Below the pieces are notes generated by a model. It worked only from the letters and a program-made list of their open reading frames with translations, made no database searches and was not told the DNA's origin. Positions 25,401-37,589 of a DNA stretch of 64,000 nt are shown here, one piece after another; positions within the stretch are counted from its first letter, which is position 1; each line of letters begins with the position of its first letter. The translations under genes and the position numbers were made by a program. Source of the DNA: Owenia fusiformis (Eukaryota; Annelida; Polychaeta; Sabellida; Oweniidae). The stretch spans positions 12,432,842-12,496,841 of the forward strand of contig CAIIXF020000011.1 of assembly GCA_903813345.2 (NCBI GenBank). Reading direction: 5' to 3'.

Positions 25401-25697
25401 ACCGCGTCTTTTTCAATCAGGAATACTAACAATATGTGCGCTAGCTTAGGTGCTGTTGATGACATTCAGATATACAGTGGACCATTGAGCAACAACAACA
25501 GGGTTGCAATCTTACTTAATAGGGACGTAACTGAACGAAGTATTACACTTCGATGGCAGGATATGGGTGTATCCCCTGGCCAACAGTATCAGACAAGGGA
25601 TGTATGGACAAAATCATACGCCGGGGATTATAAACAAACATATTCCGCCAGTGTCAAACCACATGATTTGGTTATGCTTTATATGAGAGCAGTATAA
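22433..25697 (+). CDS. Membrane-anchored GH27 (alpha-galactosidase family) protein, probable pseudoenzyme with ricin-B-like insert
   Basis: Exons 22433-22601, 23344-23490, 24095-24279 and 24489-25697 (stop) join in phase to 569 residues. Residues 1-24 are polar and basic, 25-51 form one hydrophobic segment (CLIITGVIVTIVVIAA...), and the catalytic domain follows, so this looks like a type II membrane protein. GH27 landmarks: TPPMGWNTWNRF (62-73), LGYNHIVLDECW, GLKLGLSTSVGTLTC, WSVDYVKSADC (177-187), FWNDLGMLQVGN (266-277), AINQDPLG. The KxD nucleophile of the VDYLKYDNC motif reads Ala (A185, with Asp shifted by one), YADVG reads STSVG, IDDCW reads LDECW and WNDPDM reads WNDLGM; the acid/base Asp of the GND block (D238) appears kept. 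A Cys- and QQW-containing segment at about 345-430 resembles a ricin-B lectin repeat. An in-frame upstream ATG at 22358 would add 25 residues; I prefer 22433. Confidence 0.88.
22860..22925. mobile_element. Remnant of the GGTCACATTTGCTCCG MITE family
   Basis: Inside the first intron of the GH27 gene, GGTCACATTTATTCCGATTC followed by CGGCCGGCGCCC matches one arm of the element at 53415-53547. Only one arm is recognisable. Confidence 0.45.
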
Positions 25698-25995
25698 AAT
25701 ATGCCTTCATTGAATGCGAATTGAATTAAACCCTCTGTAAAGAAAAAAGAAAAAAGTGCAAGGTCCTTTGTCAATCATATCTTCTCCATTTTTTATAATC
25801 AACCAAATATTCCAAGGTATGATGAGGTATAAATTCATTAAAATGCTTCATAAGGAGTCAAACAAAAATAAGTTGGTGTCATCGACTTCTTTTTTTACTT
25901 AAAACTTAAATGTACCTTGATCCCCATGTTAGGGAACAGGAGAATAAAAGGTAAAGATACAATATTACTAATTTTATTATAGTACAGGTTCTATA

Positions 25996-27021
25996 AGGGG
26001 TGTCCCAAAAAAAGGAAACCAGCAATAGATTGCTTATTTCTCAAATATGAATAATGATAGGAAAATTTCTCAGCTACCATCTGATAGATTATGATGTCCT
26101 TTTTCTTATGATACCAAAGTTGTCTATTTTCCTTCACGGATGACTGAGTTATAAGGGATTTAAATGACCATGTCAGAAATGAGTTTGTACCACTTTCAGC
26201 CAAGTCAATTTCACCATCATAACAAAGTGATAAGTAACAACAAACATCAGGATATCACTCTTTTACTCATTTTTTCCAATTAAAATTACACATATCATAT
26301 TTAACACCCCTTTTAAATCCCAATGTCCATTCAAAGTTGTTTTAACCCCAGTGTCCTTCAACATGACCCCCATTCCTTTCAAAGCAAATGTCTGCCCTTG
26401 ATCTCATCGCACGTACTGCATCCCTGATGATGCCTCTCTGTCCCCTTATATCCTCCGGTCCACTGCTGCGACAATCCTGGCCCTGAGATCATCAGACCGA
26501 GCTGTTCTTCTTCTTCCAGAACATCCCTTGTTGAGATTGAGACTTGTTCACTCTCTCTGATACTTCTTGATATTCTTCCAGATTGTCGACTTAGCAGGTA
26601 CATTTCTATCTGGGAAGCGTACTCTAAACTGATCAGCAACCTGATGAAGGCTCCCACTTCTGAGCCACTCACTTACTACGAATACTCTTTGATCTTGGGT
26701 CAGCTGCATGAACTTGCTATGTTGAATGCTTGTTCATAAATGTGTATTTCGAATAGGACATGGTCTTGCATAGCCATTTTAATCCCTCATTGTTCAGCCA
26801 TTCATGACAGAAAAAGTGGCACAAACCAATTTTTGACATGTAGACTAATGGTCACTTAAATCTCTTAGAACTCAGTCATCCGAGAAGAAAAATAAACACC
26901 TTTGGTATCATAAGAAAATTGACATCCTAACCTATCAGATGGTAGCTGTGAATTTTCCTTTTATTATTCATATTTGAGAAATAAGCAATCTATTGCTGGT
27001 TTCCTTTTTTGGGACACACTG
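25996..27021. mobile_element. Degenerate Tc1/mariner-like element with TA flanks
   Basis: Inverted termini of at least 60 bp (GTGTCCCAAAAAAAGGAAACC on the left; complement ending GGGACACACTGTATAG on the right) continue through ATAGATTGCTTATTTCTC. TA dinucleotides flank both ends (25994-25995, 27022-27023). A decayed transposase N-terminus lies inside on the minus strand. Confidence 0.82.
26350..26709 (-). pseudogene. Transposase N-terminal HTH region (DUF4817-like), broken
   Basis: From an ATG at 26709, the minus strand reads MQLTQDQRVFVVSEWLRSG, then FPDRNVPAKSTIWKNIKKYQ, a stop, and in continuing frame a LNKGCSGRRRTARSD-like stretch. This is the N-terminal helix-turn-helix layout found in invertebrate mariner-type transposases. 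In-frame stops and loss of the catalytic DDE region make it non-functional. Confidence 0.75.
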
Positions 27022-27023
27022 TA

Positions 27024-30000
27024 TAGCTGCTGAAATATACGAATGTTGAATTTTCTTGGGATTTTAAGAGATTGCAATCCAATGACTTATCTTTCCTTCC
27101 TTTAATTTGCATATTTGAATTCAGTGGAATGTTTTCAACAAGAATAACTTTGATTTATCCATGTATGTTATTTGAATCATTTTCCATGACTTTTTAAACT
27201 TTTCTGAAAGAGCTTGAGCCAAATCTCCATTGATGCATTCCTTAAATTCTCTAAAGACAATGGTTTATAAACCCACATTTTGACGATTAATCACAATATG
27301 TACATTAACAGGGGCATGGTATATAATTCAAGTTTTAAACAGATTTAACCACTATTGGTTCTATGAGGTCACTATTCCGAGATCTCGACACACAAGTCTA
27401 TGTCAGTCTGACCCAAATAAAAAGCCGAGGCAGCATTAGTTTTCATTTATTTGTTCAGCTATAAAAAACTTTTTGATTATCTCCAAAATTGAACGTTATG
27501 ATTTTTAATTTTTTTCTCAAGGAAAGTTTAATAATTGAAATTGATATCCAGAAAATAAATATCCTCAAAGGTATACATAATGAGGCAGGTGGCAGTGCGT
27601 TATCATATTGCGTATGTTACGTCGAAGTAAAACAATTTGACAAATCGACTGAAATATTCTAGCAAACCTTTCTAATATTACACTTTACCAATCTCCAATA
27701 TGAATAAAATTCCACTCACACCAATTGTGATTGACAAATATATCAAATAAATAATCTAAAGAATTTACCAAACCCATATGGGATGTTCTTTTTATTCCAT
27801 AGTTAAAGTCATCATCAGAATCGTCGGAAATTAAATGATTTAATTCGAATTTTCCAAACGATCCAGCGATGTTGACACTTAGCCTCGTTTTGAGTCTGAA
27901 GTAGCAAAAATCCATAATTCATATCATACGACGCCGTATGTCATGGCTAAAACACCGTATGCTATGGTTAAGTGAAACTTTGTCAAAAATATCATATTTT
28001 ACCACTGATTACAAAAATACCGTTTTTATTTTGACATGTTATCCTATGAATATCATGCTAACTGTGGAATAAATATATTTATCCTATGCCAAGTAGAGTT
28101 TTAGGGAGATACAGTAAGTTGGTAAGATATATCCAGAACCTCCATTCTCCCGCTTCGGTGCATATCTTTCCGCTTCCGGTAATTTCACTGCAACTGTGGA
28201 GTGAGACCTTGGCCAAACTGCCCTAATACGTCACTTCCGCTGAAGAAAAAAGTAGTTTAAAAAAATGAATGTAGTCCCAACACAATTGTCATCATGACGA
28301 GTCAGTAAGCTAGTATGTAGGTACAGTTGTCATCTTTTTGCAATGACAACATGCCATTTCTTCTGAAAATGCGTTTATTCGGGTTATCTGAAGGAAAATT
28401 TCGAGTCAAGTGGCGTATTAATTTTGCCTTGATTTTCGTGAATTTCAATTTGTGTCGGCAGAGAGAGGGGGTAGTGTCACAATTGACCAATTATTTCAAA
28501 AAGTAGATGTTTGGCCCCTATTGATCAGTTTAGTGTCGAAATGTAGCTTAGACATAGCTTTAGAGCCTCAGATAGGCCAGTGAGGCCACATAAATCCATA
28601 ACTCGAGATAAAAAGTCAGGCGTTTGCCCTTTTGCCCATTGACTAGTATGGTGACGTGAATTAGGGCAGTTTGGCCTATTAGTCACATGTGAAAGTGACA
28701 AAAAAATTTAAAACTACTCAGAATCGCCCAGAATTGAAGTTTATTAGTGTGAAACATATTCTGGGCGGAGGCAAAAAGGGGAATTTTCATGAACAAATTT
28801 AATCTTTTTGCTAAATCAGCAGTTTTCGCTTTTTACCCCAAAAACCACTGGTTTTGACGATATTTGGCTACAGTTTCGTCCTTAATGACCCCTAGATGTC
28901 ATATGTTGTCGTAAATGGGGAGGCCAATGAGTTGTTGTTCATAATAAAGATTGAATTTACCATCTTATGGTTTCCAGTAAAGAATGAAGGTACATACCAG
29001 GGGTACAGTAAGAGATTGGTCAGTTAAGTGTCAATTTTTGATGTATTTGTCCACTCTGAATGACTAAATTCGAGCTAAAACTATCTCAAAAGTCCAAATT
29101 CTCTAGTCCAGAGTCAAAACTGATCAAATATGTCATCATTTTTCCAATCAGGAGGTTCTTGAATGGAATAAAATATCAAAAAATTGATAATTTTAGTAAA
29201 ATTTTGCCTAAGTAGGCCAAATTTGCCCAATTTTCTGCTCCACGGTTCAGTGATTTTGGCTAAAATTCGTAATATGCAATGAAATACTCAAATTCTTGAC
29301 ACGATATTGTAAAATGTCACCATCAGGCAGTAGATTTCATGATGTAAATGAAAAAACTAGTCAATTTAAAGGAAAATCATTTGGTTCTTGGGAAAATGAC
29401 CCCAGGGTTAATAAGGTAGCCATATGTTTCATAACTGTTGTCAGAATATTTTTAAACTGCACGAAACTACTCGAAAAACTCTAGTTAATTAGAAAAACAC
29501 AATTTCAAGCCAGAAATCATCCAACCATGTGGCTATTATTGTCAAACAACAATAAAGATGGCGGAAAATGTACACCTTGAACTATAGGGGGGGGACCCCA
29601 GAGCTTTAGCGATGACTGACATAATACGTCTCTTGCGCATGCGTACCACCTTCGTTTGCGCAAATTCTCACCAGTTAATTTTCGAACATAGCGCGTCGTC
29701 GTGACGTTTTAATCGATGTAAACATATTCCTTACATATTTCTTTATCTTGATTTGAAAAACCAAGCTATGATATTGTTTAATATATACGACAGGAATCAA
29801 CATAATATTATTTGACGCGTTATTAAAAAATTTTGAATCCGCCATTTTTGTTTATTGATTTGGACCAATCAGAGGTGTATGTCATCTCAATACAGGTTTA
29901 CATTTTAAGTGTATGTCATCTTTGAACTCTGGTGTTAATCCCCCTCTTCCTTGTACTATTGAAATGGCCATATGCACCTGAAAACTCTACTTGGTTTAGG

Positions 30001-31260
30001 TTAAAGCAGTTATGTACGGTCGGTTTGGATATTGGGTTCATCCCTCGTGAGATATGCACATCTACCTTCGGTCCACGGTCCCTCAGGTAGATATGCACAT
30101 CTCCCTCTGGATAAACCTCATATCCCAAACCCCCCCAATACATTACCCTTATGTATCGCATCTGAACTCGTATTTGTGAAAGCAACTAACGCCCGTAGGC
30201 TACCGGATTAACCCAGTATTTCATGACCAACTCATTTAAATATGAATCGAATATATAGTGGCCTTTCTCAAAGCCAACAAACCTAGTACATGCAACAAGC
30301 CTACAATAGATGATGTCATGCCTACATGTGTGCTAAAACATAAAACTATTGACGAAAAAACAAAAAGTTTATATGTGAATTAATCTTTCTTCTTTTGATT
30401 CCAAGGATTATAATATAGTGTTCTCTTCCTGAAAGGGAAAGTCAAGCTGCTAATTCCTATAGTAAACATTATACCTAGACTAGTACCGCAGCGTTTCCAG
30501 TTCACTGTGTTAACCAGATCGCAGCGTTTCTTGAATATGAGAATGTCATCATTTTTAAGACTGGATTTCCTGTCTTCAAATCTTAATCACGATAATGTAT
30601 GATGTGGTGAAGGTTTGGAATTTGACCAAAATATACTCTGATGCCTTAATCTTGACTCAACTAATACCATGTCTCGACAAAATGGGTTTAGACCGGTAGA
30701 ATGACAAATACGTTTATGAATTTTGATAACTATACTTCGCACAGCTCTTCCTAATTGCTATGACAACATTTCAGAAAGATATGTGGTTGGGTAGTTTGCA
30801 TCTTTCCTGTCTTTAAGTCGAACTTATTTTATCACCTCTATGAGTGATTTTCCCGGAGGTAATGAATTGGCCTAACATTATACGCCTATGAAATCTCCAG
30901 AAAATAGCCAAAATCCAACATATGACTGCCCGGAATCTATTGCGATATATAATATACTTATTTCCCCCTCTTTTGCCAATTTACACAAAATAAACTTTGT
31001 ATAGTCTTCATGTTTCACCTTTTTATTTCGTTTCTTCTTTAGTATGCATTGTGTCTCTTTAGGCCGGAGGCACATCATTGGACCACAGCGGAGCCTAATT
31101 AGTCGAAGTGTCATTTTCTGTACCTTTGAATTTGTAAAAACACGATGTTTTGTTGTGCAATCACTATCATAAGGGTTTTATGAAGTGATTTAGCTGGTTT
31201 TGACAAAGAGCAACCCTGGGGAAAATATTATATATGCAAATGAAGGTGTCCATTATATAA
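27024..31260. other. Gene-poor AT-rich stretch
   Basis: No exon recognised on either strand. An inverted repeat pair (about 28208-28235 and 28652-28683, core GGCCAAACTGCCCTAAT) bounds a possible MITE. A repeated GATATGCACATCTACC/ATGCACATCTCC block near 30050-30105 can form a hairpin. A G run is at 29586-29594. Confidence 0.5.
28205..28685. mobile_element. Possible MITE bounded by GGCCAAACTGCCCTAAT inverted repeats
   Basis: The left arm TTGGCCAAACTGCCCTAATA and the right arm ATTAGGGCAGTTTGGCC with adjacent GTCAC words are inverted. The interior shows no coding capacity. Target duplication not identified. Confidence 0.4.
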
Positions 31261-31270
31261 AAGTAATTTT

Positions 31271-31440
31271 TTGAAAGCCTTTGACTCAACTGACCATATT
31301 ATTTTGCTTTCAACTGACCATATTATTTTGCTTCATAATAAACTTACAAACGATGAATCAACTGTGGAATAGTGGTAACATGTTAGATTGGCTAAGAAAA
31401 CCAGCACAGTGTCTCATTCAACCATACTTCATTATTCACT
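31271..31440 (+). pseudogene. Non-LTR retrotransposon reverse transcriptase fragment
   Basis: Translation gives KAFDSTDHIILL, the conserved LINE reverse transcriptase block containing the first catalytic Asp region, followed by a decayed match to the next block (INCGIVVTCLDWL-like, frameshifted). A 24-bp direct duplication (CAACTGACCATATTATTTTG repeated) interrupts the frame. Confidence 0.6.
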
Positions 31441-32558
31441 CATGATATGATTCGCGGATCTGTTTCATGTTATATTATTTTTCTATACATTAAAACCTAC
31501 ATAAATTAAGTAATTTATTGATTTATTAGTCACTATTGGTGATGACACACATCTAATTTCATCACACAAAACGTTTGATATCTCTAAGTATGCTAAACAT
31601 GCATATATGCACAATATCGAAAAAGTTATCATCGTATCTTTTAACATTACAGTATATCTGACATACCCTGAAAACATTTCGCGAATCTGCATATAATGTA
31701 GTACATTAAAATATAATAAATAATTCTTGTATCTTTTACATTGAGCCTGAAAACATGGGTAAGGGCACAACAATTGTGATGCTATCATTCCTACTTTTTA
31801 AATCATGTAAAATATTTCAATAATGGCCGCCCTTATTTGCATATATAATTTTCCCCGAAATAAGTTATTTTTTGCAACCCAATTAAATCAATGATCATGA
31901 TGTCAGGATCCATTGATTGTATTCATACACATTTTTGCTGAGTTCAGGAAACCCTTATCGTCATCAATTCCATAAACACATGTGTTTTAACAATTCATAG
32001 GTTCACTATAGGATGCATAGGAGTGACAAATGGACTAAATTCCCATTTGACACATGGAGTGTGTATTGAATCAAATGAGTCCAAGCGTGGGAATATGTGG
32101 GATTCCGTTGGAGTGGTTGATTCTCCATTGTACCATTAGGCCTTGCCTCAATACGTCCGGCGGAGTTTTAACGATTTTTAGACTTCCTGGTTAATGGGTA
32201 AAGGTTATTACAAATTTTATTAATATCAGTTTTATTTCAAACAAAATTTCGTAAGAATACAGGCTTTGGGCATTTGGACATAAAATAGGGCTTTTCAACT
32301 AGTGTTCAGACTGGGCGTATTGAACTATAACTTAGGGCAGCATTAGTTATATTGGTCAATAACTTATTCTGCGCTAGCAGTGTCTTTATTTGTCTAAGAG
32401 TCAATGTAAGTGTTAATAGTGTCGGAACATGTCCCCCTGGACATGTATAGAATCCAGTTACTCAGATTACAATAAATCATTCGCTTGATGCCAAAAACCT
32501 TAAAACACCCAAAGGTACCAATGATTAAGTTGAGAATAACAAATATTTATGTAATATA
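31441..32558. other. AT-rich spacer
   Basis: No exon, RNA gene or clear repeat structure recognised. Confidence 0.4.
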
Positions 32559-33000
32559 CAGGGTTGGCCAAAAGACACCTATGTTTTTTATTGGGCGATT
32601 AACCATTTCGAGAAGAGTCCAGTTCTTACTCTCAAATTAAGATAATGTTCGATTATACGCTTAACATGAATGTTACATTTTTGAACGAACACTTGTAGTC
32701 ATGCGTCAAGTAATAATGCTAGATTGACGTATTGTACGCTCTATTAGAGGGCTCCATATAGTGAAAAGTACACAGAACTCTGAAATTATTTCCCAAAGAG
32801 TTGGAAGTACCATGAGATTAATAAGTGAGATGAAAAACACTGATCCTCAGCATCAAAAAAGAGACAGGCGAATATCTGCCAGCTCTTTGGAAAACGTACA
32901 CGTACCTCATGTGGTAAAAAGAGATCATTAAACTGCTAGATTGAGCTCAACGCATTTACAGGATGAGCCTAAAAACAGAACCCTCTAAAAGTGTAATTAT
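32559..33000 (+). mobile_element. Possible decayed Tc1/mariner fragment
   Basis: It begins with a TACAGGGTTGGCCAAAAGAC terminus typical of mariner-like elements. A broken frame starting at 32700 contains an IVRSIRGLH...EIISQRVGSTMR stretch that could be a helix-turn-helix remnant. No matching right terminus was found. Confidence 0.35.
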
Positions 33001-33049
33001 TTCTTAAATAATTATCCTATCAACCCATTTTTATGTACGTAACCCTATT

Positions 33050-34123
33050 ATCACACCAAACTAGTTCTCACTACGTGCTCAAAATTAATTTTCTGGAGAT
33101 CGTCAAGTTCTGCAATCAGAACGAGTGACAACGTACTTAAGACGACCTGGACGCACTGGGGACAAACTACGAACGGAAGTGTCGTACTTCAATCCTACTA
33201 GGGATGTATTTCGACGTTGTGTAGTCAGGCGTAAATTGCAGCCGTGAGTACCCAATTCTGGTCCGTTTGTTTCTCATTCATTCTGTTCAGGAAAATAGGG
33301 GATTACAAATGCGTTCTGCACGGATTATCCCCCCCCTATCACACCAAACTAGTTCTTACCCGTTCTTGCAAGTCCTACGAAAACGTCGTAAAACAGGCTC
33401 AATCTGGCTGTGATCGGGAATTATGTCTAAAATACTTAGCTACTTAGTTCATAAATAGTCTTCAATACGTCCATCTCGACCGCAGTTCGTTAAGGTCGCA
33501 CTACGTCGGTGTGCAACGTCGTCTAACGCGTCCCTTAGTCTAGAAGGTCATCATGACCTGATTACAGAACGGTATGGTCGCCATCGAATTTTGAATCGAT
33601 TCAAAATTCTAAATCATATTCCCCGTCCGGGAAAGTCCATGAAGTTCGTAAACAGACCGTAGAACGTTGTAGCTACGTTCATTCCGTTCGCACTCAGTTT
33701 AAAACCATTTTTGGAGAACGCAGTGGCAACTTGTTTGGTGTGATAGCTATATTTTTGCTAACTCGTTCATAAGCAGTCTTTAATACTTTCTTAATCAGTT
33801 TAAACCAATTCTACCTAGTTCTCAATACGTCCTCAGACAGTTCAACTCGTTGTAAAAACGTCCCTAGTAGGATTGAAATACGACGGTTCTGTTCGTATTA
33901 CGTCCACCTCGTCGTTAGTACGTTGTCACTCGTTCTAATTGTAGAACGTGACGACCACGGGAACATTTTGAGCATGTTCTAAGTTCTAGAGGACCTACCC
34001 GTTCGAGTACGTTAGATGAAGTTTGTAAATAGACCCCAAACTGTTCTAAGTACGTCCAGTCAGTTCGTACACAGTTGGAGCCCGTTTTCGAGAACGTAGT
34101 GAGAACTAGTTTGGTGTGATAGC
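33050..34123. mobile_element. Large foldback element A, TIR TATCACACCAAACTAGTTCT
   Basis: The left end (33050-33076) and right end (34096-34123) are exact inverted copies over about 27 bp (TATCACACCAAACTAGTTCT then CACTACG). Homology continues inward through a GAACGAGTGACAACGTACT block and a CAATCCTACTAGGGA block in both orientations. No open frame of transposase size is present. Confidence 0.75.
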
Positions 34124-34792
34124 AGGGTTAGGGACACGATGTTAACTATTTTAGAACGAGTTCAACCGTAAGGAAATTTGGTGGATAATCCAGTAACATA
34201 TATTATTAGGACGTATTGTCAACTGGTTTAAACTGATTAAGGACGTAATTGAACTTCTTCGATACAATTTAACTCCATCTAAACTTGAAACCAACATACT
34301 GCAGACGGAATAAAGACGAGATGAAATTATCAAAAATTGCTTATGAACGAATAAACAAAAATAGCAAACACACCAGAAAATGTTGTCACTGCGTTCTTCA
34401 AGATGTTGCTGAATTGGTTTTAAACTGTGTGCGAACTGAATGAAAGTAGCTTCAACTTTCTATTGTCTGTTAACGAACTTCATGGACTTTCCCGGACGGG
34501 GAATGTGATTTAGAATTTTGAATCGATTCAAAATTCGATGGCGACCATACCGTTCTGTAATCAGGTCATGATGACCTTCTAGACTAAGGGACGCGTTATA
34601 CGACGTTGCACACCGATGTGGTGCGACCTGAACGAACTGCGAACGAGATGGACGTATTGAAGACTGTTTATGAACTAAGTAGCTAAGTATTTTGGACACA
34701 TTTCCCGACCTCAGCCAGATTGAGCCTGTTTTACGACGTTTTCGTAGGACTGGCAAGAACGGGTAAGAACTAGTTTGTTGTGATAGGGGGGT
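33328..34792. mobile_element. Large foldback element B, interleaved with element A
   Basis: Arms of more than 400 bp at about 33328-33740 and 34350-34792 are inverted copies (for example CAGGCTCAATCTGGCTG, ATTTTGAATCGATTCAAAATT and CCCGTCCGGGAAAGTCC on both sides), ending in the same TATCACAC/GTGATAG terminus. Its left arm lies within element A while its right arm lies outside it, so the two inverted repeats interleave rather than nest. Confidence 0.72.
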
Positions 34793-35990
34793 AAACGAGA
34801 ATCTATGGACGATTGTATTATGTCAGGTTTGTTACAAAAATTGATTATTTGTGATAGCATGGATAATCTTAGAATGTGACCTATATTTGGAAAATCAACA
34901 TTGAGACAAAGTCACATTTTTCAGATTTTATGAGAAATTCAGAAGGAAATTCGAAAAAAGACGTGAAATGGAAGCCTCGTTTAATATTTTAAAGGAAAAT
35001 GAAGCACAAATAATTTCAATGTATTCAAGTTACCAGTTGGGAAATGTTTCTCTTGAATTGTTTTTATTAACACAGTACACGAGGCCAGGGGTGTAATAAT
35101 CGTAACGATCCCCAGAACCATACAGGGAGTTTGTCAACCTGTGTGATATAGTGTGAAATACTTGAAATGGATACGCAAAAGTAATGCTGACTTCCTAGCA
35201 ATGCAGAAAAATCGATAGAAGGTATAATTCTTTCGACTAGAGTTTTGCCAACGTTTGCCAGAAAGTAAGATTAAAGCAACGCTAAGTCAGAGTTACACTC
35301 GATTTTGGTGATACCGAAACCGTTTCGAATCGGTAACGCTACGGTCCAAGTAGGAAAGTTGAGTAAGATTCTTCCTTTAATTTTTCTTGATTTCTCGAGA
35401 TATAGCATAAATTATCCCAATTATTTTCCATATACCGCAGGTGAATATGACATATACCGCAGGTGAAAACGTGATACAGAAAGCCTTGATTTGATTGGTT
35501 GCGAGAATCGACTCTAAATGTAAAACTACGCTGGATTACTAATATTGATAGTGCGTCGAGTACTAATATATGAATCCTGGATTGATTGAGTAAGTTTATA
35601 ACGTGAGATTGGTGAGTGATACTTCTGCTTAGTTAATATATTCGATACACTGTCGTGTTGATTCAGTTCAATTATAATAATTTAAAAAGTTTTATTTGTT
35701 CGTTCCATCTATGCAATTGACAATTGCGTACTTCCGTATCACGTTCTCATTGGTTATTGTGTATGCCATATACCTCAGGTAAATCTGTCATACACCGCAA
35801 GTGAATATGCCATATTCGTTGCGGAATGTGACATATTTTCGTATCGTGTTTACCGCATAACACGTATAAGGGAATTTATTAACAAAGGAATAATGAAGCA
35901 GTTATGACGCTATATAAATTCGTTGATGATGATTCATCTATTTTCAAGATAACTCGTGAACCAAGAAAAAGCTACAAATGCCATAGAATT
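34793..35990. other. AT-rich stretch with a repeated ATACCGCAGGTGAA motif
   Basis: Short motif copies near 35433, 35455, 35767 and 35789 (CATATACCGCAGGTGAA and variants) lie on either side of inverted CGTGATAC/GTATCACG words, suggesting a small decayed transposon. No gene recognised. Confidence 0.4.
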
Positions 35991-36626
35991 CAAGATTTTG
36001 TAATAATATTTTGTTTTCACTGTATCTAAAGCCTTTCTAATATTTTCAATGAGATTTAAAAGGGCCATGTATGTTGAGTGCTTTTTCCCAAAGTCATATT
36101 GCTGTTTAAGTATAAATTTTGATATTTTTCAAGAAATATGGTAACCTTATCATAAACAATTTTTTGTCTAACATTTTAGAAAATACACTTAAAATAGAAA
36201 TGATTCTGTTAGGAAATGTTCCAGTAGAGATTGACAGGTTAAAAATCTGTGTAAGTGGGGCTGATAATGATTCTTTTTGTAATTTGACAACTGATATTGT
36301 CGATTGAAGCAGCGGAAGGTTTCAACGATATAAGTTGATTCTTAATATCAGCTTCTGTAATTAAAAGAGAATGATTTATCTTTTGAATGAATTTTTCCTA
36401 AATTTACCATTGGATCAGCTTTGCTTTGAATCTTATTTGCAAGTTTATTGCCAATAGAGCTAAAGCAATAATGAAAGTTTTCAGCTATCTCAGCGCCATC
36501 TGTAGTTTGTCGATTATTATTATCATTGTTCCGAATAAGAATTGCCATAAATAGCACTTGCTCTGGGAAAATAAGGACTTCCGCAAGAAGGTATTGATAT
36601 AACATGGGAATATGATCATATCTCAA
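35991..36626 (-). pseudogene. LINE fragment, pre-reverse-transcriptase and first RT block (frameshifted)
   Basis: The minus strand reads TDGAEIAENFHYCFSSIGNK and later, after frameshifts, QYDFGKKHSTYMALLNLIE. These match the inter-domain and the first reverse transcriptase block of jockey/CR1-type elements. Several frameshifts and stops make it dead. Clade not determined. Confidence 0.65.
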
Positions 36627-36837
36627 AGCTATGGCATATATTAGGCTTTGTCGAAATGATATTTATGTTTGGATGGGCCCTCTAATTATTTACTTTGCCA
36701 AAACGAATATAATGATTATTGGGATATACAAAATCATTTAAGAGGTAAAATAGAAATAATATCATTGAGTTTTGAATAAAAAGGGCATTAGTAGAGCAAA
36801 CTAGGGTGACATAAATGATGACATCTTCCAATACACT

Positions 36838-37420
36838 ACTGGACAGCTGAAAGGATCTCCTTTAAGAATCTGACCTCCATTTGAATTTTTAGTGATAAGC
36901 AAAATTATATATTAAGTCTTTCATCTCCAAGGGATCATTTATTAATTTTACGAAAATCAATTTCAAAATGACAAGAACCCCTATGGCCAAAATTGATTAT
37001 TTTAAAGGTTAACAAACTATACAAATTGTAGTTTGTTAAATTATACTTTGGGAAATACTAAAGAGTTTGAAACAAGGCTGAAATAGGGGTCATTAAGTGT
37101 CGAAATGAGATTTGATAATGGAAAAAGTGTGTAGTTCTAATACACCGTTGGGAAGCTGAAAGGGTCAGCTTTAAGGATCCGACCTTCATTCGATATTTTA
37201 GTGAATACAAAATTTGATATTAACCCTTTTATCCTCAAAGGGATCATCTTAATCAATTTTATGAAAAATCAGTTTCAAAATGAGAAGAACCCCTATGACC
37301 AAAATGAATTAAAAATCAACTAATTTAATGACAAATTATACTTTAGAGACCATAAAAGAGTTGGAACCTAGATAGGCTGAAATAAGGGTCATTAAGTGCA
37401 GAGACTCCATACTGTGACAA
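36838..37420. repeat. Diverged two-copy tandem repeat of about 300 bp
   Basis: Blocks such as GAACCCCTATG(G/A)CCAAAAT, AAATCA(A/G)TTTCAAAATGA and AGGGTCATTAAGTG recur in order at an offset of about 300 bp. No coding content is seen. Confidence 0.7.
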
Positions 37421-37589
37421 AATGTGTCACAATTTTCTTTTCAGTAGATATGATATTTGAAAATGATATGCGCTAATTTGAATATTTAGGATTGTACAAT
37501 ACAAATTTCTAATTTTCTCTTGAGAATATCAAAATTGCAGCAAGCGTGAATTGACGTAACATGAGAACATTTATACATAGCACGAGTTA

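Noticed and set aside
29916-30185. Minus-strand 89-codon frame near 30 kb
   Set aside because: It is built around a repeated hairpin-forming DNA block (GATATGCACATCT) and has no protein-family likeness.
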